From Protula sp. h YS-2021 (lineage: Eukaryota > Annelida > Polychaeta > Sabellida > Serpulidae): DNA of 64,000 nucleotides. The notes beneath the pieces are model-generated. The model had not been told where the DNA came from, searched no databases, and saw only the letters and a program-made list of their open reading frames with translations. The DNA is taken from positions 39,839,502 through 39,903,501 of the forward strand of contig OX457031.1 of the NCBI GenBank assembly GCA_949752745.1, in the 5' to 3' direction. Below are positions 57,043 through 64,000 of this stretch, piece after piece. The stretch's first letter is position 1. The number at the start of each line of letters is the position of its first letter. Both the position numbers and the translations under genes were made by a program.

Positions 57043-57129
57043 TATCTTTTACATACGTTATGTTGTTATTTAACTGATGCTACACTTATGTTTGTTAATA
57101 TAGCCATATTTCTAGCATTTTAGCTGTAC

Positions 57130-57135
57130 AATAAA
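57130..57135 (+). terminator. Poly-A signal of the lectin receptor gene
   Basis: AATAAA 87 bases after the stop codon. A second AATAAA-type signal follows within 20 bases. Confidence 0.65.
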
Positions 57136-57149
57136 ATAAGGAAAATAAA

Positions 57150-58259
57150 GTTGCACACCAAGGTAACGGTGCTAATGACTCGTAATTGTGAAATTTGTCT
57201 AGTCTTGTGTTTATTTGTTTATTACATTACTTATGAATAACTATATTTCTTTATGTTTATTAGTATCTTAATTTATATCATCCGTATGTTGCAAATAATT
57301 GTACAGGGTGACTATAACTGCAAACATCATTATGATGTATTGCGATGAGCGTGAAAAGAATTATTTTTGCAATGTTTTTTTCTACTGTCATCAATTTAAG
57401 ATTCACTGATGTCGTTCTGGCATCATACTTTTTAAAACCTCATAACATTTAAGGTTGTATCATCATTTCTGCGGTCCATGCTCTGATAATTCTTAAAGGT
57501 GACATTGCTCACTCGCCTGCATCGTTGCTTTTGGGGAAACAGCATCTGTTCGAATATGAAAAGGACTACATAACGGATATATGATTGTGCAGCCAATCTG
57601 CATAGTATCTGCCGCCATTCTCTAGTTTTTTATTCCCAGGTGTGCGGAATGAATGAAAAATCTTTCATGCAGGGGGTTAGTTTGAATACAATCTCAATGT
57701 ACACGTGACACACAACCAAAATTTGCGATGTAAGCTTATACATTTGTTCGAATTCATTCGCCTCCATATGTGACTCCTGTAAAAATGATTCCCATACTGC
57801 ATTTCAAAGAACTTCAAACGTAAACCCTTTAAATAACAAGCCATCGTACAGTGCACAGCCCACAATCGGGCTTAAAAACCCAAGACGGTGGAAGGACATA
57901 GACGGACAACATGCGAATCTAGAGTCCTCCTCCGGGCCTGAAGCGCGAGTTTGGGGTTCAAAATGTCATAGAAAAGGGCAATGGGAGCCAAGTTGTATTT
58001 TGTTACAGTATATTTTTCAGATCACTGCCTGTAGATAGGAGACGGCTCTTGACATCTGTGTTCTCTTGGCCACTATTGTTGTTTGTACACGTTCGCTGCG
58101 ATTTTATATGCTGAGTGCCTTATAATTATTAATTTTACATGGTGGCAATTAATTAATACATAACAAATACATTGTTAGCGGTGTGCGCAATTTTGCTCCT
58201 TTTGTGGAAGTTTTTTTTAACAAATATTCAAACAGTTATGGCGTAGACCTTAGGACTCT
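57150..58259. other. Intergenic, no gene seen
   Basis: AT-rich sequence downstream of the lectin gene. No exon-like or domain-bearing frame was recognised. Confidence 0.45.
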
Positions 58260-58830
58260 GGAATGCCGTTTTCACATTTAATGCTTATTTTTGATATCAA
58301 AATATAATTAAAGACATAAATAAATCAATTTAGATCTCAATAATTCATATTTTGCTATCAATCATTGAATTTCAGATTGCAAAAATTTATTTTTGAGATC
58401 AAACAATAAATTTTTCATTTAAAGAAAATAGACTGATATTTTGGTATCAAAAATAAATTTTCGAGATAAAAAATCGTTTGTAGATTTCAAAATACAAATT
58501 AAAAAAGTATCATTCTGAAATAATGATATCTGTAATAAATTCCTGATATTAGTAAAAGGAAAATCAATTATTGAGCTCGAAATTGATATTTTGCTCTCAA
58601 ATATTTCATTTGTGCTATCAGGAATTGAATTTTTTATCTAAAAAGTCAGTTTCAGATAATTAAATTAAAGATATCAAAAATATAATTACAGATAGCAAAA
58701 ATTAATTCCTGATATCAAAATATGGATTTTTGATATCAAAAATTAATTCTTGATGTAAAAATCAATTTTAGAGATCAAAAATTAATTTTTGAGCTCAATA
58801 ATTTCCCAATAAATGTAAAAATGGCTTTTC
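58260..58830. mobile_element. MITE built from GATATC/GAGATC-type repeats
   Basis: The ends are inverted: GGAATGCCGTTTTCACATTT on the left and, reverse complemented, GAAAAGCCATTTTTACATTT on the right. The inside is made of many imperfect units alternating TTTTTGATATCAAAAAT and AATTTTTGAGATCAAA, so the whole element can fold on itself at many registers. No coding capacity. Confidence 0.65.
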
Positions 58831-59698
58831 ATACAGGACAAGATACACTATGCTTGGGGAAAAGAAATAGATGAAAATAGAAAGTTTTAAGAAATCAAAT
58901 TTAGATAATTATAGTTTACAGTTCAGGTTGAAACTTTCCCGATGAATTAATGTTTGCTATTTTTCGTGGTGAATGCCCTTCAGCACAATCTCCAAGAGGC
59001 GCGGTTCGTACACAAATCACCCATGCGTAATCATATCCAGTACAGGCCACAGTGTATCGATGTAACCAAAGCACGTCTTTGTGCATACTGTGTATTTTAT
59101 ATGTATGTTAATTCTTTATAATGTATTGTATCTGTTCTTAACTATTATACTTTGTGGACTGTATAGTAAAATTTATTGTTAACAGTACCATTTTGTGGAT
59201 AAAGACTGCAAAGACTTTTATAGGCCACGTTTTGAGTAACAGTAATTGTTTGTGTACATAAAATGGTGGTCAAAATCATAGGTTTAGATGTCTGTGTAAA
59301 AATATACAAACAAAGTGCATTTCTTATTATTTTGTTTCAAATACAATGATTCTCACGATTTGAGCAACGATTTGAATACGTTTCGTTTGTTAATGTCTTA
59401 TATTAACATTGCGAGTCACAATAAACGAGTTGAAACTGAACATCACCATCCGTGTTTCTTTGGATTTCCTTGCTTTTACGTGCAGTATTTCTGGGCCTGG
59501 GTTTCATCCAAAGAATTTCGGCAAATTTCTGGTCACTCTTCTCTGAAAGGTCACAGTGACCGATGAATGTTTTCTTAGGTGCGTCTGTTGTGCTTTTTTC
59601 GTAATACGGACATAAGATACAGAAGTCAAATAAGTACTCCAACAAGATGATAGCTCAAATAATACATTATATACAAGCTATTAACTAGGATTTCTGTA
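58831..59698. other. Intergenic, no gene seen
   Basis: AT-rich. Short frames on both strands overlap near 59315-59645, but none has a recognisable domain. Confidence 0.4.
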
Positions 59699-60530
59699 AT
59701 AATAATAATAATACAATTTGCTTATATAGCGCGCTAATCAGGAGCCTGTTCTAGGCGCTTAACAACATATCATATAGACTGTAAATAGATTAAAAGCTAA
59801 AATTCATTTAATAGTAACTATCTAAAAACAGTAATGTAATGTTCACAATTCGTCACCATAATACTTTCTAAACAGATGTGTCTTTATTTTTTGTTTAAAT
59901 GTATCAATCTTATCACAGTTCCTTATATCCCTTGGCAGATTGTTCCACAAACGGGGGGCGCAGGCTGCAAATGCGCGAACTCCTGCAAATTTTGCGTTTG
60001 TTTTTGGAACATTGAGAAGTAAGTCTGATGATGACCGGAGTGCTCTTTTGTTCTCTCTGATGGTCAGTAGCTCTGAAAGATAGGGGGGCGCTAGACCTTG
60101 GAGACACTTGAACGTCCATAGTAGGATCTTGAAATCAATTCGTGCCTTCACTGGCAACCAGTGCAGCCCCATAAGTACTTTCGTGATACTACAGTACTTA
60201 GATTGCTTGGTAACCAGTCGGGCAGCACAGTTTTGAAGGCGCTGAAGCTGCAGCAGACTTGATTCTCTTATTCCAAAAAGTAAAGCGTTGCAGTAATCAA
60301 TACGCGATGTAACGAGAGCGTGGACGATAGTTTTTGCTGAATTGTCAGTGATATAGTTGCGAATACGCCAGAGTTGACGAATGTGGTAATATCCGATTCT
60401 GACTATCTCTGACACATGTTTACGCATGCGCAAATCCTCGTCAAACCACGCTCCCAGGTTCCTAACAAAAGGCTTTGCAACTATTACCTCCCCTCCTATA
60501 GTTATGGAATTAAAGGTCATCTTCTGGAGT
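59699..60530 (-). mobile_element. Non-LTR retrotransposon (CR1/L2/Rex-like) 3' end
   Basis: The minus-strand frame 59843-60520 matches the region after the catalytic core of non-LTR reverse transcriptases: NLGAWFDEDLRM, then RIDYCNALLFG, LQRLQNCAARLV and GLHWLPVKARIDFK, ending HLFRKYY. This C-terminal signature is common to many animal LINEs. The element ends in a short (ATT)n tail at 59699-59715, as in L2/CR1-type LINEs. The upstream part runs into the assembly gap, so the rest, including the catalytic site, cannot be seen. Confidence 0.88.
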
Positions 60531-60730
60531 NNNNNNNNNNNNNNNNNNNNNNNNNNNNNNNNNNNNNNNNNNNNNNNNNNNNNNNNNNNNNNNNNNNNNN
60601 NNNNNNNNNNNNNNNNNNNNNNNNNNNNNNNNNNNNNNNNNNNNNNNNNNNNNNNNNNNNNNNNNNNNNNNNNNNNNNNNNNNNNNNNNNNNNNNNNNNN
60701 NNNNNNNNNNNNNNNNNNNNNNNNNNNNNN
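60531..60730. other. Assembly gap, 200 N
   Basis: An exact run of 200 undetermined bases. It splits the LINE from sequence of unknown relation on the right. Confidence 1.
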
Positions 60731-61476
60731 ACGTTTTAAGGCACGTACGGTAAGATATATGCTACTAAGTCACCCCCTCCCCTTACGTCCCCGGAATGAC
60801 GCCTGCTTATTTTGAACAGTGAATGAGAACGACTTACCTGGAGTTTTACTAACAGAGTTTTATCCGACGAATGTTTTGTATTTTAGACTGAGTTGCGTGT
60901 CTAGAGAAGAAAATCAAGCTGAATGACATTTATATAGTTAGTTAAGTTGCAACATATAACTGCCCGATAAACTTTCAACGTTCGAAATGAGTTGGAAAAA
61001 CGCATCAATGTCACGTCAGGCGAATGTTGAAAAAGACACAAATATATATTGAATCAACGTTTCTCTCACAGCAAGATATATAGACAGCAATGTTATACTG
61101 ATGTCAGAATAACAACAGTTTTGTCGTCCAATAAGTGGTACAGCTTGAAGGTCAATGTGACGAATAGATAAAATACCCCTGCTAAAATTCAGACATTTTA
61201 CTTATTCATGTGGTCTCTTTTTTGAGAGAGAGTTAATTTGTTGCTATTTCTGGTGAACGTCAATGTACTTTAAAACATTGATAAAGCTCTTCAGCAGATT
61301 TTATTATATGTGTGTATGCAACGCCTTTACGCTGTTTGGGAAACAACGCGTGTACAACATTGTACACCTTTGTTTAACCTTACAAACAAAGATGGATGAC
61401 ACCCCGACTTGATTTGGTTTGAAAAGAAACAAATAAGAAAGTTTTAGAAGAGTTCATTGAAGAACTTGGTCGAACA
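60731..61476. other. No gene seen to the right of the gap
   Basis: AT-rich sequence with no LINE-like coding that would continue the element to the left of the gap. Confidence 0.4.
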
Positions 61477-61758
61477 ATGCCTTCACGTCTTCGAGACGTT
61501 TTGTACACTTTGCTATGTTTGTGGGGTTGTTTTAGCTTTTTAAAGGCCAGTGCAAATGAAAACTTCAACAATGTAAAGGCCTTGACACAAGAGAGAAGTG
61601 TTGTATGCAACACTGATTTCAAAGTATCAGCAGTAAAACCGAGATTAAAATATGTCTTTTCGGAAGATAAACAAGCGCGCTTGAATTTAATTATCCCGAA
61701 AGACTATTGCACTAACGGTCTTTCTAAAAGTTGTCCCTCAATGTGTGTTGTGGAGTGA
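61477..61758 (+). CDS. Possible first exon or small secreted protein, unknown
   Basis: 93 codons. The start MPSRLRDVLYTLLCLWGCFS is followed by an Ala-Ser-Ala site, a plausible signal peptide. The rest is hydrophilic with four Cys near the end (DYCTNGLSKSCPSMCVVE). A TTTTTTTACAG acceptor-like site at about 61851-61861 opens into another frame, so this may be part of a longer gene. No family recognised. Confidence 0.35.
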   Translation: MPSRLRDVLYTLLCLWGCFSFLKASANENFNNVKALTQERSVVCNTDFKVSAVKPRLKYVFSEDKQARLNLIIPKDYCTNGLSKSCPSMCVVE

Positions 61759-61979
61759 ACACTTATTTCCATGGAACCGCATATATCGTGTCAAGTTCTT
61801 TCCCTTGACTATGGTTAGTAGCATTGTTATTTTTGCAACGGCGTTTATTTATTTTTTTACAGTCGGTTTCGCTAACGTACCGAAAATTGGTTTTAAAAAT
61901 GGTACAGAAGCCATTAAAAAATCTAACGAAATGCTGAGAAATCACATATTTAGCGATATCAAACTTAGTGATAAAACAA

Positions 61980-62290
61980 ATTATTATCCCCCGTGAAACG
62001 GAGGGGTATAGTTATGAGCTGGTCCGTCCGTCTGTCTGTCTGCAAAAAGTACTAAGTTTTGTCCGGGCGACTTCTCATAGAAGGATATGTCATATGAACC
62101 TGAAACCTTGCATGGTGAAAATATATATATTGACGATGTGCAAAGTGGCATTAATGTCAAAATCGGCCAAAAATTGACGTAATCGGATATTGTCAAAAAT
62201 GGTGACTTTGCCTTAAACTTAGCCGTGAGACGATGTTTTGTCCTGCCGACTTCTCATAGAAGGGTATGTCCTAGGAACTGCCGCCTAGCA
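61980..62290 (+). repeat. Dispersed repeat with two related subunits
   Basis: Starts with a hairpin-like TATCCCCC ... GGAGGGGTATA and GTCCGTCCGTCTGTCTGTCT. CGACTTCTCATAGAAGG followed by TATGTC occurs twice, about 180 bases apart (near 62070 and 62250), each preceded by a GTTTTGTCC-type segment. It is a typical spread repeat of invertebrate genomes. Confidence 0.55.
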
Positions 62291-64000
62291 ATGGATCTCA
62301 GTGTCCAACCTCGCCTCAGTTGCATTCGTAGCACTCGCCTCTACAACTCCAAATATGTCTGTAGTTATGAGGCCAACAACAACTCACAGGCATGGAATCC
62401 TCACCAAGTGGAAGAGTAGAGCCCACAGCACCATCATAGGAGATAGCAGAAAAACTGCGAATCGCTTCAGACCACAGAATCAAAGCCAGCAGTCGCTCCC
62501 CAAGCTCAACGGCCACATCATCGGCAAGACGAATATCTTCGTCCTTCCCACGACCTCGCACTCACTCCTTGCCATATTGTACGGAGACATGAAACATAGC
62601 AAGCAGGGCGGAATCAGCTAGTCGAAGCAGATGCCGATTCCCGGAGAGGTGTAAATCCAGAGGCGCGAAGCACGTTCTGGATCCAGATCGGCCTAATCGC
62701 CCAAGGATCGGCATGCCTGATGGTCACAAGAACAGTGTTGGCATCGACCAATACATTTTCGCCATTCAAATATCCGGAATGTGACAACGTGATGACCGAA
62801 AAAGAGGTATCATGTCGGACTACGTGAGGCAGAAAACTTTGAAGATGCTCTGTCTACCCGACTGTGAAAGCAAGAGGTAGCAACGAAGTCACAGCCTCAT
62901 CCTCAGTTGCCCACAAAATCCCATTCCGGGAAAAGGTGGAAACAACCCAGAAATTGTTTGCACTTAGGGTTAGACGGCCGGCATATGCAAGAACTATAAA
63001 ATAGGACGCTGCCAGAACACTTTAACGAAGGGCTACTGCGCTTGAAGAGACAGCTCAAAGGAAGAGGCCATGGCGGACGAAGCTACCCTCAGTGGACGCA
63101 GTCGGCACCTCCGAAAGACACGGTGTCGCGTCAGATAGATGTCAGCACCAGGATTCTTCACAGATAGGGCGAAGAGCGAAACAGATGACAAACATCTGGG
63201 AAAGATAGAGGAAGCAACTGGCACTGGCAGAGCGGCTAAAGGCATTTAAAAAAACAAGCATTAAAAAAAATGCCTCCGGATCAGGCGGGTTTCTTCAGTC
63301 AGGTATTTCTTCGGCCAAAGAGGACATAGGTGACGTTCAATAATTGATCTCTGTTCTCTCACCCTTCTATTGCAAATATCATCATTCAAAATGGATACCT
63401 ACTACAACATAAGGAAGTCGGTGGATAGGGGTATGTGGCAGACATTGATAGATCCGACTTACGCATATTTCCACTTCCCTGTACACCCCAGTTAGTACGA
63501 GTACCTATGCCTTCAGGTCGGAGAAAAACAGTACTAGTACAAAGGCCTTTCTATGGCTGGGCAGGTTAAAATTCCGTCAGTACCAGAGCTTTGTCAGGAA
63601 GGTTGTGCTAATAGGCACGCTGATTTCAGGGTTCAGAGCGGAACACAAGTGCTGGAGCAACAGTGGTATGGACGTCCCCAATCCCAATTACAAACGGACG
63701 CGTCACACGCACGTTAAGCAGTCCACTTCGAAGGGCAGTTTTTTTTAAAGAAAAGTGGCAACCGAGCTGCAAGGCAAGCACATCAATGTGTTAGAGCTGC
63801 TTGATTTGAATCATGCCCTAGCCCTGCTTCCTGAAAAACTGGCTGGTCAGGTAGAATTGTTCTTGATACACGACTCGACTACAGTCAGCTATATTCACAT
63901 ACTAGACGGCACACCCTCCGGCAGCTAATGGTATTGACGTGCAAAGTGCAACTCCTAGCGGGGCGTAAGTCGCAGAGCATAACATTGCTACCACACACAT
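62291..64000 (+). pseudogene. Decayed DIRS-like retroelement, runs off the window
   Basis: Around 63390-63560 the + strand reads, across stops and frame changes, a reverse transcriptase core (MWQTLIDPTYAYFHFPVHPS, LCLQVG). Around 63770-63930 it reads an RNase H-like segment (INVLELLDLNHALALLPEKL, LIHDSTTVSYIHILDGTPSG). The AYFHFPVHPS form and an RNase H of this type follow the DIRS/Ngaro tyrosine-recombinase retrotransposons. The tyrosine recombinase itself would lie beyond position 64000. Many stops and deletions show it is dead. The left border and the content of 62291-63000 are uncertain. Confidence 0.65.

Noticed and set aside
60416..60815. Frames spanning the N gap
   Set aside because: They exist only because undetermined bases are read as open.

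Overview
This window is a contig from an animal nuclear genome, most likely a marine invertebrate. It is AT-rich and has GT-AG introns, poly-A signals, many MITEs and minisatellites, and a 200-base assembly gap at 60531-60730. Two multi-exon host genes can be read. One is a complete bHLH-zipper factor, Max-like protein X (MLX), 8 coding exons, 10241-15783, + strand. The other is a large type I membrane lectin with a WSC domain, two C-type lectin domains, a mucin-like stalk, one transmembrane helix and a cytoplasmic tail (24155-57042, + strand). The abundance of WSC and C-type lectin receptors suggests a lophotrochozoan such as a mollusc, but the sequence does not settle this.

The centrepiece is a complete Polinton/Maverick element at 26773-44078 (17,306 bp), sitting in a lectin-gene intron. 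Its ends are exact: 484-bp terminal inverted repeats starting AGTAGGGTG, flanked by a perfect 6-bp target duplication, TTTATT. Rightward genes are a small unknown ORF, protein-primed DNA polymerase B, a PC4-like single-strand DNA-binding protein and three further small proteins. Leftward is a tightly overlapping block: chromodomain integrase, packaging ATPase, conserved small proteins, minor capsid, pVI-like protein, major capsid and maturation protease. Upstream of that block is an accessory cluster with a NADAR-family enzyme, a zinc-ribbon protein and several unknowns. All core reading frames are open, so the copy looks young and possibly functional.

The most unusual features are in this Polinton. 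Its terminal repeats are arrays of CRE (TGACGTCA) and composite ETS/CRE sites, and its internal promoters carry perfect Maf-type palindromes. Stop codons lie inside TATA boxes, and capsid genes are joined by ATGA overlaps. It encodes a NADAR enzyme and a family of proteins that look like diverged PC4 folds. Poly-C/poly-G minisatellites, different at each end, sit at the inner edge of each terminal repeat.

The rest is host repeat landscape. At 1053-4925 is a hAT-like transposon with 12-bp terminal repeats, a CATAAG duplication and a frameshifted transposase. Degenerate tandem families lie at 6000-7070, 7595-7875, 8560-9850 and 19870-21240. A TTAA-flanked MITE at 22374-23663 holds a 42-bp minisatellite with higher-order structure. 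Other elements are MITEs at 25691-26267 and about 58260-58830, tRNA-like SINE heads near 45730 and 56690, a non-LTR retrotransposon 3' end (59699-60530) and a decayed DIRS-like retroelement running off the right edge.
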